Shown piece by piece: positions 7,599 to 17,051 of a stretch of 64,000 nucleotides of DNA. Made by a program: the position numbers and the translations under genes. The notes under the pieces are model-generated. The model made no database searches, was not told the origin of the DNA, and worked only from the letters and a program-made list of their open reading frames with translations. Position 1 is the stretch's first letter. Each line of letters opens with the position of its first letter. Source of the DNA: JALZKA01 sp963721645 (GTDB lineage: Bacteria; Actinomycetota; Thermoleophilia; Solirubrobacterales; 70-9); assembly GCA_963721645.1 (NCBI GenBank), contig CAVRJK010000002.1, positions 434,001-498,000 on the forward strand, given 5' to 3'.

Positions 7599-8806
7599 CC
7601 TTCTCCCGGGAACGTCACCTCGAGCGCACCGTCCCGGAGCTTTGCGCCGTTCGTGCGACGGCGGGCAAGGGCGGGCGGCAGGATCAGGGTGCGCTTCTCA
7701 CGTCCGGCGGCGACGATCAGCTCCGACCCGACCTGCTTCAACGAGACCTCCGAGCGGTCGGCGAAGGGAACGCGGATACGAAGCGTCGTCGCGCCGTCTG
7801 CACCCTCGGAGAACTCGTGGGCCTGCTCGTTGAGCAGCAGCGAGGCGACATCGTGCTCGGCGAAGAGCTCATCGCCGAGCTTGTCGAGCATCTCGGGCCC
7901 GACGACCTCGTCCGCGAAATAACGCGCCTTGAGGACGGGCACGGGGGCGAATCCGTTCGCGATGTCACCCAGGCGCTCGCTCTGGCGCTCACGCCACGGC
8001 CCGAAGTAGCCGTCGCCGACCTCGTCGGGGAACAGGCGGTTCACGATGACCGCGTCGGTCAGGTACCCGTACAGATTCAGGTAGGTGAAGGTGCGCTGCG
8101 CTTCGTTGATGACCATGCGGTCCGCGTTCATGACGAGCCGTATCGACGCCCTCTCGGAGTCACGGAGAATCTCGTTCATGGCGATCAGGTTGCGGACCAG
8201 TCCGTTGATTTCGGCCAGGACCTCTTCGCCCGGCAGATCCATGTCCAGGAAGGTCTTTGCGATCGGCCTCGCGGCCGCGACCATCCTGCGCTCGACCGGG
8301 AAGACTTTCTCGAGCCACCATTTGGCGATCTCGGGGAAGGAGAGGAGGCGAAGCGTCTCTCCCGTGGGCGCACAGTCGACGATGACCACGTCGTAGAGGC
8401 CCGACTCGTGGTGCGCCTTGATCTGGAGCAGGCTGAAGAGCTCGTCCATCCCCGGCGGGACGGTCAATTCCTCGGCCGCGATATCCATGACCCCACGCTC
8501 GTGGATGAGCTGGCCCAGCCAGGCCTGGACCTGGGCCCAGTTGGCCTCCATCTCGCGCTGGGCCTGGACTTCCTGGCCCCAGAGGTTGTCGCCCGCCGGC
8601 GTGGGATCGGGTCCCAGGTCCAGTTCGAGCGCGTCGGAGAGGCTGTGTGCAGGATCGGTCGAGAGCACGACCGTGCGCAGACCCGCGGCTGCCGCGCGCC
8701 TGGCGCTGGCGGCGGCGACGGATGTCTTGCCGACGCCCCCCTTACCCGTATAGAGAATCGTCCTGGGCGCGGCGGTTGAGGGCTCTTGAGCCACGGTCGC
8801 GAGCAA
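7595..8806 (-). CDS. ArsA/GET3-family ATPase
   Basis: About 403 residues. The deviant Walker A Y-T-G-K-G-G-V-G-K-T lies near residue 17, followed by S-T-D-P-A-H-S-L-S-D-A switch I and V-D-C-A-P-T-G-E-T switch II (near 150). These define the ArsA/TRC40 branch of SIMIBI ATPases. The C-terminal 80 residues are a small beta-rich domain (F-A-D-R-S-E-V-S-L) also present in actinobacterial members. The start is TTG at 8806; GTG at 8794 is an alternative. No arsenic resistance genes are nearby, so arsenite transport is not supported. A role in protein handling or redox control is possible but unproven. Confidence 0.85.
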   Translation of the reverse strand: MLATVAQEPSTAAPRTILYTGKGGVGKTSVAAASARRAAAAGLRTVVLSTDPAHSLSDALELDLGPDPTPAGDNLWGQEVQAQREMEANWAQVQAWLGQLIHERGVMDIAAEELTVPPGMDELFSLLQIKAHHESGLYDVVIVDCAPTGETLRLLSFPEIAKWWLEKVFPVERRMVAAARPIAKTFLDMDLPGEEVLAEINGLVRNLIAMNEILRDSERASIRLVMNADRMVINEAQRTFTYLNLYGYLTDAVIVNRLFPDEVGDGYFGPWRERQSERLGDIANGFAPVPVLKARYFADEVVGPEMLDKLGDELFAEHDVASLLLNEQAHEFSEGADGATTLRIRVPFADRSEVSLKQVGSELIVAAGREKRTLILPPALARRRTNGAKLRDGALEVTFPGEG

Positions 8807-8861
8807 CCGTACCCACTATCGTTGACCGGCCCTAAAGACCCCGAGATGCAAGGACGTCGAC

Positions 8862-9953
8862 TTGACCCGCACAAAGACTCTTCTGGCCACGCTCGCCCTG
8901 ACCGTCACCGTTCCGGCCCTGATCGCCGGCTGCGGTAGTGACGACGAATCTTCTGCGGACCCGCAAGAGGTCTTGGAGGAAGCCTTCAACAACGACAGCA
9001 CCGTCGAGAGCGGCGTGCTCGACCTTACGGTCGATCTGACGGTCGAAGGCTCCGAGGGCGGAAGCCTGGAGGCGAACATCAGCGGGCCCTTCGCCACCGA
9101 CCCGGAGAACCCGGGCTCGATCGGCCTGCTCGACCTCGACATCACGGCGGCGGGCGAAGGCGCGGCAGCTGAAGATCTGCCCGAAGACTTCGAGGCCGGC
9201 ATCACGGTCACCGAGGACAACCTCTACGTCGCCTTCGACGGGACCGACTACGAGCTCGGCACCGAGGCCTACGAGGAGCTGCAGGCGGCGCAGGCCGAGG
9301 CTGCTCCGGAGGATTCGGAGGGCCTGGGCTTCACCGAGCAGTGCGCGCAGGCGATCGAGGCGCAGGGTGGCGACCCGGCCGCATGTGACTTCGACGTCAC
9401 GGCTTGGTTCTCCGAGCTCACGAACGAGGGCACGGAAGACGTGGGCGGCGCTGAGTCCACCCACATCGCCGGCAACCTCGACGTTGAGCAGATGGTCACC
9501 GACCTGTTCAGCATCGGCGCTTCGATCCCAGGCGCGACCGGCAGCGTTGACCCGTCGCTGATCGAGCCGCAGCTCGGCATCATCTCCGAGGCCGTCTCTG
9601 GCGCCGGATTCGATGTCTACGCGGCAACTGACGACGGCACGCTTCGCGGCCTCGACTTCAGCCTCGATCTCGACGCGGCCGCGCTGGGCGCGGGCGCGGC
9701 CGGCATCGAGTCAGCCTCGCTCGGCTTCTCGCTCGAGCTCTCCGATGTGGGTGAGGAGCAGACCTTCGAGGCTCCGGAGGATCCGCAGCCGATCGAGGAT
9801 CTCGCCGGCGGATTCGGCGCCCTCGGCGCCCTGCCGGGCGGCACCGAGCTGCCTGATGCGGCGGACACGAGCGCCGGAGGAAGCGGAATCGATCCCCAGT
9901 GCGTCTCGGATGCCGCCGGGGACCCGAAGGAGATTCAGAAGTGCCTCGAGTAG
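8862..9953 (+). CDS. Lipoprotein, LppX/LprG-like
   Basis: The protein has 363 residues. A TTG start is supported by AAGGA about 6 bp upstream. The signal peptide ends in a lipobox, L-I-A-G-C-G. The mature part is very acidic and beta-rich, with E-S-G-V-L-D-L-T-V-D-L-T and a D-N-L-Y-V-A-F-D-G segment. This pattern resembles the LppX/LprAFG family, whose members carry lipids in a hydrophobic cavity. A C-terminal pair (D-P-Q-C-V-S...K-C-L-E) could form a disulfide. It ends 30 bp before the cax gene. Family assignment is from overall pattern, not strict motifs. Confidence 0.65.
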   Translation: MTRTKTLLATLALTVTVPALIAGCGSDDESSADPQEVLEEAFNNDSTVESGVLDLTVDLTVEGSEGGSLEANISGPFATDPENPGSIGLLDLDITAAGEGAAAEDLPEDFEAGITVTEDNLYVAFDGTDYELGTEAYEELQAAQAEAAPEDSEGLGFTEQCAQAIEAQGGDPAACDFDVTAWFSELTNEGTEDVGGAESTHIAGNLDVEQMVTDLFSIGASIPGATGSVDPSLIEPQLGIISEAVSGAGFDVYAATDDGTLRGLDFSLDLDAAALGAGAAGIESASLGFSLELSDVGEEQTFEAPEDPQPIEDLAGGFGALGALPGGTELPDAADTSAGGSGIDPQCVSDAAGDPKEIQKCLE

Positions 9954-9983
9954 TGGCACTCACCGACGCGGGCTGAACCACTC

Positions 9984-11093
9984 GTGACCCGTTTCCTCTT
10001 CTCGGCGCAGGGCTGGCCGTACCTGCTGACGCCGTTCATCCTGCTCGCCGTCCTGCTCGAGTTCGTTTTTCACGCCTCGCCGACGGTGATCTTCTTTTGC
10101 GCCGCGGCCGGAATCATCCCGACCGCAGCGCTTATGGGTCTCGCGACCGAGGAGCTTGCGGCGCGGTCGGGGCCTGGCATCGGCGGCTTCTTGAACGTCA
10201 CGTTCGGCAACGCGGCCGAGCTGATCATCGCCCTGTTCCTGCTGGCCGAGGGGCTCCAGGAGGTTGTCAAGGCCTCGATCATCGGTTCGATCCTCGGCAA
10301 CCTGCTGCTCGTCCTGGGCCTGTCGATGTTTGTCGGTGGCATCGGGCGCAAGAAGCAGGTGTTCAACCAGACCGCGGCGACCGCGCAGGCGACGATGCTC
10401 TTCCTGGCCATCGCGGCGTTGATCATGCCCGCGATCTACGCGCTGGTCGCCGGCGGCGGGCTGCCGCCCATCGACGCCGAGATCATCAACTACGGATCCG
10501 ACCTGGAAGAGCTGTCGATCGGCGTGGCGATCGTGCTCGGCATCACCTATCTGGCCGGCCTTCTGTTCTCGCTTCGCACCCATAAGGACGTCTTCAATCC
10601 GCCTTACGCGGAGGAGGAACACGAAGGCTTCGGCTGGTCGGTCAAGCGCTCGATCGTGATGCTTGCAATCGCCGGCGCGGCGGTCGGCCTGGTCTCTGAA
10701 ATCCTGGTCGGCTCGATCACCGAGGCGTCGGAGTCGATCGGCATCTCCGAGTTCTTCGTCGGCATCATCATCGTCGCCGTGGTCGGCAACGCCGCCGAGC
10801 ACTGGGTCGCGGTCCTGGTCGCCAAGAAGGACAAGATGGACCTGGCCGTCAACATCTCGATCGGCTCGGCTGCGCAGATCGCGCTGTTCGTGGCGCCGAT
10901 CCTCGTCCTCGTCTCGTTCGTGCTCGGCCCCAACCCGATGCCGCTCGTCTTCAACGGTTTCGAGCTCGGAGGCGTGTTGATTGCCGTCCTGGTCGCGAGC
11001 TACGTCACCCAAGACGGCGAGTCCAACTGGTTCGAAGGGGTCCAGCTCCTTGCCGTGTACCTGGTCTTGGCGCTGGCGTTCCTTTACGCCTGA
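9984..11093 (+). CDS. cax: Calcium/proton exchanger (CaCA superfamily)
   Basis: The protein has 369 residues, a GTG start and about eleven hydrophobic segments. The two alpha-repeats of Cax antiporters are visible as G-N-A-A-E-L-I-I-A-L-F (about residue 74) and G-N-A-A-E-H-W-V-A-V (about 268), carrying the glutamates that bind the cation. The length is near normal for bacterial Cax proteins. The protein would export Ca2+ in exchange for protons at the cytoplasmic membrane. The E-E-E-H-E-G loop near 208 separates the halves. Confidence 0.92.
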   Translation: MTRFLFSAQGWPYLLTPFILLAVLLEFVFHASPTVIFFCAAAGIIPTAALMGLATEELAARSGPGIGGFLNVTFGNAAELIIALFLLAEGLQEVVKASIIGSILGNLLLVLGLSMFVGGIGRKKQVFNQTAATAQATMLFLAIAALIMPAIYALVAGGGLPPIDAEIINYGSDLEELSIGVAIVLGITYLAGLLFSLRTHKDVFNPPYAEEEHEGFGWSVKRSIVMLAIAGAAVGLVSEILVGSITEASESIGISEFFVGIIIVAVVGNAAEHWVAVLVAKKDKMDLAVNISIGSAAQIALFVAPILVLVSFVLGPNPMPLVFNGFELGGVLIAVLVASYVTQDGESNWFEGVQLLAVYLVLALAFLYA

Positions 11094-11118
11094 GCGGACG
11101 GATAGCCGGGGGGCAAGC

Positions 11119-11145
11119 GTGACGGCGGTCACATTCAAGCGCTTG
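11119..11145. promoter_or_regulatory. Palindromes upstream of the MMPL exporter gene
   Basis: GTGAC-GGCG-GTCAC (11119-11132) is followed closely by the perfect 10-bp palindrome CAAGCGCTTG (11136-11145), 20-50 bp before the exporter start. Either could be a repressor operator, as RND exporters are often repressor-controlled. No regulator gene is adjacent. Confidence 0.3.
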
Positions 11146-11168
11146 TCGCGCGTGTAACAAGGGGCTTG

Positions 11169-13508
11169 GTGACCGACCGGGTTGCAGATCTCACCTGGCG
11201 GCACCCCAAGGGGGTCCTGATCGGGCTTGCCGTTTTCGTCGTGATCGCGGCGATCATGGGTCGGGGGGTCGAGGAGCATCTGAAGGCCGCGGGGTTCACC
11301 GATCCTTCGTCCGAGTCCGAGATGGCGACCGAGCTGCTCCGCGAAGAGCTCGGCTACGACGCGAACCCGGGCATCGTGGTCCTTGTGCGAGAGGAGGGCG
11401 GAAAGCCGCTCGACATGACCTCACCGGCAGTGCGCAAGGAGATACACCGCCTCGCCGCCGAGCTTCGCAGCGTCGAGTTCGTGGGGCGCGCGGTCGATCC
11501 GCTGCGCCCGCTGGAGCGCGCCGAGGACAAGATCCGCCGGGCGCAGCGTCGCGAGATCGCGGCGGCCCGGCGCGACTACAACCGCCAGGTTGATGCGTTT
11601 GTGGCTCAATACGCCGCATTCGGGATTCCGGCGCCTACCGTCGCTGCGTTCCGGCCTCCCCCAAAGAGGAAGCTCGACAAGCAGGTCGAGCGTGAGCTCG
11701 ACAAGGTTGCGAAGGACCTGCCGAAAAAGAGCCCGCTGATCGCCGACGACGGGCGCTCCGTAGTGATCGCGGGACACCTCGAGACCAAGGATGTCGAGGA
11801 CGACGGCGGGACGGCAGCCGAGGCCGCCAAGGAAACGGTCGTCTCGGATCGCTTAATGGTCGGCATCGGTGGCTTTGCGCCCAGCTTCAACGAGGTGAAC
11901 GACCAGACGCGCGACGACCTCACCAAGGCCGAGCTGATCGCGTTCCCACTGCTGGCGATAATGCTCCTGGTCGTCTTCCGGGGCGTCGTCGCCGCCTTCA
12001 TCCCCCTCCTGATCGGCGTCATCGCGATCCTCGGCACCCTGTTCGCCCTGCGGATCATGGCCGGGCTCGTGGATACGTCCCTGTTCGCGCTCAACATCGC
12101 GACTGCGCTCAGCCTGGGACTGGCAGTGGACTATGCGCTCCTCATGGTCTCCCGCTATCGCGAGGAGCTGGAGATAGCCGGGGCGACGCAGGAGGCGCAC
12201 CGGCGCACCGTGGCCACCGCCGGGCGCACCGTGCTGTTCTCCGGCCTCACCGTGGCTGTCGCGATGGCGGCGCTGGTCGTGTTCCCCCAGCGCTTCTTGT
12301 ATTCGGTTGCGGTCGCGGGTGCGGTTGTCGCGGTCCTGGCCTCGATCGTGACCGTGCTCGCCGTCCCCGCGCTTTTGTCCCTGCTGGGCGAGCGGATCAA
12401 CTCGCTGTCGATCCGCTCCGGCCCCGCCGTCTCCGACTCATCAGACGGCTGGTACCGGCTTGCCTGGGCGGTAATGCGCCGACCCGTTTTGGTCGCGGTT
12501 GCCACGACCGCGTTCCTTTTGGCCTGCGCGGCGCCGCTCCTCAGCACCGTCCTCACAGGGCCGAGCGCCGAGGCGGTGCCGGAGAGCCAGCCCTCCTACA
12601 TCGTCAACGAATACGTGGAAAAGCACTACGACCGCTCGGTCGGCGAGGGGATCACGGTCGCCGTGAGCGGAAAGGCGACTGCTCCCGACCTGGCCGAGCT
12701 GCGGGATCGGATCAAGCGGATCGACGGGGTTGAGAGCGGATCTGAGTTCGATCGCTCTTCGGCGACGGTCGCCTATGCGACGTTTGCTCCCGAGAGCAAG
12801 GCACTCAGCGAGGACACGCAGGCTGCGGTCAAGGAGATCCGACGACAGGGCGCGCGCGGGCCATCCGAACTCCTCGTGTCGGGCAACACGGCAAGGTTCA
12901 TCGACCAGAAGGCGAGCCTGATCGAGCACACGCCGCTCGTGATCGCGATCGTCTGCGCAACGACCCTCTTTCTCCTCTTCATGCTGACCGGCTCGATCAT
13001 CCTGCCGATCAAGACGTTGATCATGAACACGCTCACGCTTGCCGCAAGCCTGGGCATCCTCGTACTCGCGTTCCAGGAGGGATGGCTGGACGGTCTTTTG
13101 GACTACACGGGGCCGATGGCCATCGAGGTGACGAGCCTCGTGTTCGTCTTCGCCGTCACGTTCGGCCTTGCGACCGATTACGCGGTGCTCGTGATGGCCC
13201 GGATCAAGGAGCAGCACGACCTCGGCGCGTCGAACGAGGAGGCGGTCGCGGTGGGGATCGGCAGGACCGGCCGGGTGATCACCGCGGCGGCGATCATGAT
13301 CTCCGTCGTCTTCCTCGCGTTTTCGGTCTCCCAGATCTTCTTCATGAAGCAGATCGCAGTCGCCCAGGCCGCCGGAGTCCTGATCGACGCGACGATCGTC
13401 CGCGCCCTCTTGGTGCCGGCGCTGATGCGGATCCTGGGCGAGGCCAACTGGTGGGCGCCGGCTCCTCTGAAGCGCTTCCAGGCGCGATACGGCTTCCGCG
13501 AGGGCTGA
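11169..13508 (+). CDS. MMPL-family RND exporter
   Basis: About 779 residues. GTG at 11169 is preferred because AAGGGG lies 4 bp upstream; TTG at 11166 is possible. The architecture is internally duplicated. Each half has one membrane segment, a large extracytoplasmic domain and a five-helix block. Signature segments are G-L-A-V-D-Y-A-L-L-M-V-S-R (about 317) and G-L-A-T-D-Y-A-V-L-V-M-A-R (about 665), which hold the proton-relay Asp-Tyr pairs of MMPL transporters. Such proteins export lipids or toxic compounds using proton flux. There is no partner gene to suggest the substrate. Confidence 0.9.
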   Translation: MTDRVADLTWRHPKGVLIGLAVFVVIAAIMGRGVEEHLKAAGFTDPSSESEMATELLREELGYDANPGIVVLVREEGGKPLDMTSPAVRKEIHRLAAELRSVEFVGRAVDPLRPLERAEDKIRRAQRREIAAARRDYNRQVDAFVAQYAAFGIPAPTVAAFRPPPKRKLDKQVERELDKVAKDLPKKSPLIADDGRSVVIAGHLETKDVEDDGGTAAEAAKETVVSDRLMVGIGGFAPSFNEVNDQTRDDLTKAELIAFPLLAIMLLVVFRGVVAAFIPLLIGVIAILGTLFALRIMAGLVDTSLFALNIATALSLGLAVDYALLMVSRYREELEIAGATQEAHRRTVATAGRTVLFSGLTVAVAMAALVVFPQRFLYSVAVAGAVVAVLASIVTVLAVPALLSLLGERINSLSIRSGPAVSDSSDGWYRLAWAVMRRPVLVAVATTAFLLACAAPLLSTVLTGPSAEAVPESQPSYIVNEYVEKHYDRSVGEGITVAVSGKATAPDLAELRDRIKRIDGVESGSEFDRSSATVAYATFAPESKALSEDTQAAVKEIRRQGARGPSELLVSGNTARFIDQKASLIEHTPLVIAIVCATTLFLLFMLTGSIILPIKTLIMNTLTLAASLGILVLAFQEGWLDGLLDYTGPMAIEVTSLVFVFAVTFGLATDYAVLVMARIKEQHDLGASNEEAVAVGIGRTGRVITAAAIMISVVFLAFSVSQIFFMKQIAVAQAAGVLIDATIVRALLVPALMRILGEANWWAPAPLKRFQARYGFREG

Positions 13509-13542
13509 GCGCGCGAACCTCCCCGGTACCGTTTCGGCTCGA

Positions 13543-14484
13543 ATGGCGCTTCAGGACATAGCCCCCTGGGCAGCGCTCGTCCTGGCGCTTGTCTTCCTTT
13601 TATGGCTCGACCTCCACTTCTTTGCGCGGGGTCGCGAGCCGAACTTCCGCGAGGCGGTCATCTGGTCGCTCGGGTGGCTGGCCCTGGGCCTGGCGGTGAC
13701 GGGCATCGTCATCGTCGTCAGCGACGTCGAATCAGGCATCGAGTACACGACCGTCTATCTGATCGAGCGCTCGCTTTCGCTCGACAACCTCTTCGTTTTC
13801 ATCATGCTGTTCACGTACTTCGGCGTGCCCGAAGAGCGCCGGGCACGGTTGCTCTTCTGGGGCATCGTCGCGGCGTTGGTGATGCGAGGCGGGTTCATCC
13901 TCGTCGGCCTCGAGCTGATCGAGCAGTTCCACTTCGTCATCTACATCCTGGGCGTGCTCCTGCTCGTTCTCGCCTACCGGATCTTCAAGGGGGTGAGCGA
14001 GAACGTCGATCCCGAGAAGAACCTCTTCGTGCGGGCCATCCGCCGCTTCTACCCGGTCACCGACGGCTTCCGTGGCGGCCACTGGTTCGCCCGTGAGAAC
14101 GGCAAGCGCTACGTCACGCCGCTGTTCCTCTGCCTGGTTGCGATCGTCTTCGCAGACCTCGCCTTTGCGATCGACTCGATTCCCGCCGCGTTTGCAATCA
14201 CCGACGACCCGGCGATCATCTGGGCCGGCAACGTCTTCGCCCTGCTCGGGTTGCGCGCCCTGTTCGTGCTCGTCGAGGAGCTGATCGCCAGGTTCCGCTA
14301 CCTGGATGAGACGATCGCGGTCGTCCTCGGACTCGTGGGCGTGAAGCTCCTGATCGAGGATCTGGTGAAGATCGGGCCGCTCGCGAGCCTCGGCATGATC
14401 GCGATCGCGTTTGTGGTGGGCATTTCGCTTTCGCTCTGGGCTGACAAGCGCGACGGGATCAGCCGCGGAGGTATCGATGGCTGA
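13543..14484 (+). CDS. TerC-family integral membrane protein
   Basis: The protein has 313 residues and seven to nine hydrophobic helices. Family hallmarks are E-R-S-L-S-L-D-N-L-F-V-F (about 76) and F-A-D-L-A-F-A-I-D-S-I-P-A-A (about 205), which contain conserved acidic residues in the membrane. TerC proteins are linked to tellurite resistance and, in several bacteria, to manganese export during protein metallation. No Mn riboswitch fits in the 34-bp gap upstream. The last 8 bp overlap the start of the methyltransferase gene, indicating coupled translation. Confidence 0.9.
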   Translation: MALQDIAPWAALVLALVFLLWLDLHFFARGREPNFREAVIWSLGWLALGLAVTGIVIVVSDVESGIEYTTVYLIERSLSLDNLFVFIMLFTYFGVPEERRARLLFWGIVAALVMRGGFILVGLELIEQFHFVIYILGVLLLVLAYRIFKGVSENVDPEKNLFVRAIRRFYPVTDGFRGGHWFARENGKRYVTPLFLCLVAIVFADLAFAIDSIPAAFAITDDPAIIWAGNVFALLGLRALFVLVEELIARFRYLDETIAVVLGLVGVKLLIEDLVKIGPLASLGMIAIAFVVGISLSLWADKRDGISRGGIDG

Positions 14485-15205
14485 CTACGGGACTGACGTC
14501 GCCTATATCCACGACGCCGGGTTCCTCGACCTCGCCGCTGAAGCGACGCCGTTCGTCGTCCGCATGCTCAGCGACCGCGGCCTGGACGAGGGGCGCGTGA
14601 TCGAACTCGGCTGCGGATCGGGCGCGACGGCCGCGGCGCTCTCGGAAGCCGGGCACGAGGTGCTCGGTATCGATGCCTCGCGAGCGATGGTGGCCCTTGC
14701 CCGATCACGCGCGCCTGCCGCGCGCTTTCGGATCGGCTCCTGGGTGGACGCGCCGATCCCCGAGTGTGACGCCGTGCTCGCGATCGGCGAGGTTCTCGGC
14801 TACGTCGGCTCCGCATCCGGCACCAAGGCCGAGCTCCGTGACCTCTTCGGGCGCGTCCGCTCGTCCCTTCGCCCCGGCGGATTGTTCGTCTTTGACCTCG
14901 CAACCCCCGGGCGCGTCCCAACGGGCGAGGACTCCGCGTTTCGTGCCGGTGATGACTGGGCGATCCTCTACACGGCTTCAGAAGACGGTAATGGCCGCAA
15001 GCTGCAACGGCGGATCACGACGTTCAGGCGCATCTCGGGCGGTGCGACCTACCGCCGCTCCGAAGAGGTACACCGCCTGAGGCTCTGGCCCGCCGCCGAG
15101 ATCGAGGACATGCTCCGCGAGGCGCGCTTCAAGGTCCAGACGCGTCGCGGCTACGCCGGGCGCTCGTTTGCGCCCGGCCACCGCGTGTTCGTAGCGCGCG
15201 CCTGA
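14477..15205 (+). CDS. SAM-dependent methyltransferase (class I)
   Basis: The protein has 242 residues, starting M-A-D-Y-G-T-D at the ATG that overlaps the terC end. SAM-binding motif I reads V-I-E-L-G-C-G-S-G near residue 40, then L-G-I-D-A-S near 63 (acidic ribose-binding end of strand 2), and L-R-P-G-G-L-F-V-F-D near 132. The rest fits a Rossmann-fold small-molecule methyltransferase. The substrate is unknown. ORF extensions upstream lie inside terC and are not used. Confidence 0.85.
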   Translation: MADYGTDVAYIHDAGFLDLAAEATPFVVRMLSDRGLDEGRVIELGCGSGATAAALSEAGHEVLGIDASRAMVALARSRAPAARFRIGSWVDAPIPECDAVLAIGEVLGYVGSASGTKAELRDLFGRVRSSLRPGGLFVFDLATPGRVPTGEDSAFRAGDDWAILYTASEDGNGRKLQRRITTFRRISGGATYRRSEEVHRLRLWPAAEIEDMLREARFKVQTRRGYAGRSFAPGHRVFVARA

Positions 15206-15267
15206 CCAAGCTCCGGTAGGAGTAGGCTCGCGGTTCATCGCCATCTAGGTCGGAGGGGGCTCCGAGG

Positions 15268-16185
15268 ATGCGTATTCGCTTAGCCGTACCGCTCGTTTCG
15301 GTGGTCCTCGGTGTGTTCGGGTTCGCCGGCAGCGCACAGGCGCAGGACTTCTCGGCCGACTTCGCGGTCGACGCGCAAGATTTCGCAGTCTTCGAGGTCG
15401 ATTCGGAAGGCATCGCATCCGTGCCCTTTTCACACTTCATGTCGGGAGGGAATCCCGGGGGTTTCATCGGTTTCGTCGATGACGACAGCGGAGGCGATGA
15501 GCCCAACAACGTCTTTGTCCCACCGTTGTCGATCGACTCGGCGCAGATCGGCGGTCTTGTTTCTTTCGATCTGCGCTCTACGGCAACACCCGTCACCGAG
15601 GCGTTCATTTCGGTTGGCGATGCCAGCAACCCGCAGGTACAAGGCCGCGTCACCTGCAAGTTTGGTGTCCCGTCCTCAGCTTGGTCCACTTACTCGGTCG
15701 CTATCACCCCTGACGACCCCTGTTGGAGAAACGAGGGTGGCCAGGATGCCACTGCGGGGGACTTCGGACTGGTGTTTGACTCGCCGACCCTGATTTCTGC
15801 CTGGTCCATCGGCGCCGACTTCTCTTCAGCGGCAGGCGAGCAAGCCGATCTCGACAACTTCTTCCTCGGCGAGTGGGTGCTCGAGCGGAAGGTCAAGCTC
15901 AGGTACAAGAAGCGCTCGCGTTCATTCATCGGCGTTATTTCCCAGGACGACGGCCAGATCACCGACGCTTGCATCGACACCGTCGCTGTCGAGCTCTACC
16001 GGGAGGCCGGCGCCGATGACAAGCGGCTCGATACGGAATTGACTCAGGCGAACGGAAAGTTCAAGTTCGCGAAGAAGGCGAAGAAGAACAAGGAGTACTA
16101 CGCGTTCGTACCGTTGACAGGCGAGGAACCCACATGCGCGTCAGCGTCGTCGAAGACGATCAAGCCGCTTAAGCGACCGGCTTGA
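15268..16185 (+). CDS. Secreted protein with C-terminal two-Cys beta module
   Basis: The protein has 305 residues and a signal peptide (R-I-R-L-A-V-P-L-V...A-Q-A, cleavage near 25). Residues 30-205 form a beta-rich domain with several Asp/Gly turns and one Cys pair; the pattern faintly recalls laminin-type beta sandwiches, but I do not assign it. Residues 210-305 form a basic module (K-L-R-Y-K-K-R, C-I-D-T-V-A-V-E-L-Y, Y-Y-A-F-V, C-A-S-A-S-S-K-T) that recurs in the proteins at 17096 and 43722. A strong GGAGGGGGCT ribosome site precedes the ATG. It is probably a cell-surface or secreted protein of unknown function. Confidence 0.65.
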   Translation: MRIRLAVPLVSVVLGVFGFAGSAQAQDFSADFAVDAQDFAVFEVDSEGIASVPFSHFMSGGNPGGFIGFVDDDSGGDEPNNVFVPPLSIDSAQIGGLVSFDLRSTATPVTEAFISVGDASNPQVQGRVTCKFGVPSSAWSTYSVAITPDDPCWRNEGGQDATAGDFGLVFDSPTLISAWSIGADFSSAAGEQADLDNFFLGEWVLERKVKLRYKKRSRSFIGVISQDDGQITDACIDTVAVELYREAGADDKRLDTELTQANGKFKFAKKAKKNKEYYAFVPLTGEEPTCASASSKTIKPLKRPA

Positions 16186-16227
16186 CTCGCGCCGCCGCCA
16201 GCCGTACCATCGGCCGCGTGAAGGGGC

Positions 16228-17049
16228 ATGGCGGGACTTAAGAAGGCTGGGGCGCTTGCTTGCGCCGTGGCGCTCGTGGCGACCGGCAGCGCGTTCGGGG
16301 GCGGGCCCAACCGAACGCTCGAGTCCGAGGACGAGACGATGCAGGCCGGACAGACGACGACGGCCGTGGCCCAGTGCGACCAGGGCGAGTCGGCAAGCGG
16401 TGGAGGCTTCCGCTACCTCGACGACGAGTCATTGTTCGAGCAGCCCAACCTGAACGGCCTCTATCCGCTCAACAAGCGGTCGTGGATGGCCGAGGTCGAC
16501 AACGGCTCGGGCGAAGAGCGACAGCTCGAGGCGTGGGTCGTCTGCTTCCGGGACGCCGCGTTCACCCGCGTGGACGAGGTGGCGACGATCGAACAGGACG
16601 AGCCCGAGACGATCAAGGCCAAGTGCCCCAAGGGCACGTCGGTCGCCGGCGGCGGGCTCGACTCCACCGGCGACTTCAACGAGAACTTCACGGTCCAGAC
16701 CCGCCCGCAGGGCAAGCGCACCTGGCTGGTGCGGGTGCGGCCGTTCTTCGACGGAGCCGTCGCGGCCCATGCGGTCTGCGACTCCAAGGCGAAGTACACG
16801 GTCGTCGAGGAGACCCTCGCCGGCGAGACCACCCGCCGCACAAACACCGACCTGGCGGAATCCCATCTGCGTTGCCCGCGCGGTCACGAGGCGACGAGCG
16901 GCGGCTACGAGGTCGAGGACAACTCCGGCGGAACCGCCTCAACCATGTTCCCGGATCCCAACGACGCGCGCTCCTGGTTTACGACGGTCCGCTGGATCGC
17001 CAGCAACGATCCCCCGCTGACCGCCTACGTGGTCTGCCGCAAGGGCTAG
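16228..17049 (+). CDS. Secreted protein with three internal repeats
   Basis: The protein has 273 residues with a signal peptide ending near G-S-A-F-G. The mature part consists of three repeats of about 75-85 residues. Each opens with C-x-x-G-x-x-x-x-(S/G)-G-G (C-D-Q-G-E-S-A-S-G-G-G; C-P-K-G-T-S-V-A-G-G-G; C-P-R-G-H-E-A-T-S-G-G), has a central Trp, and ends in (W/H/Y)-V-V-C or A-V-C. Each repeat therefore has its own Cys pair, likely a disulfide. No enzymatic motif is seen. It may bind a surface ligand, but the function is unknown. Confidence 0.7.
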   Translation: MAGLKKAGALACAVALVATGSAFGGGPNRTLESEDETMQAGQTTTAVAQCDQGESASGGGFRYLDDESLFEQPNLNGLYPLNKRSWMAEVDNGSGEERQLEAWVVCFRDAAFTRVDEVATIEQDEPETIKAKCPKGTSVAGGGLDSTGDFNENFTVQTRPQGKRTWLVRVRPFFDGAVAAHAVCDSKAKYTVVEETLAGETTRRTNTDLAESHLRCPRGHEATSGGYEVEDNSGGTASTMFPDPNDARSWFTTVRWIASNDPPLTAYVVCRKG

Positions 17050-17051
17050 CC

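Noticed and set aside
7574..8779. 401-residue plus-strand frame opposite the ArsA gene
   Set aside because: It is a high-GC shadow frame; the minus strand encodes a clear ArsA ATPase with all motifs.
9960..11279. 439-residue minus-strand frame opposite cax
   Set aside because: It is rich in Asp/Arg repeats typical of the complement of a membrane protein gene, with no motif of its own.
13509..13542. Manganese (yybP-ykoY) riboswitch before terC
   Set aside because: The gap of 34 bp is too short for the element.
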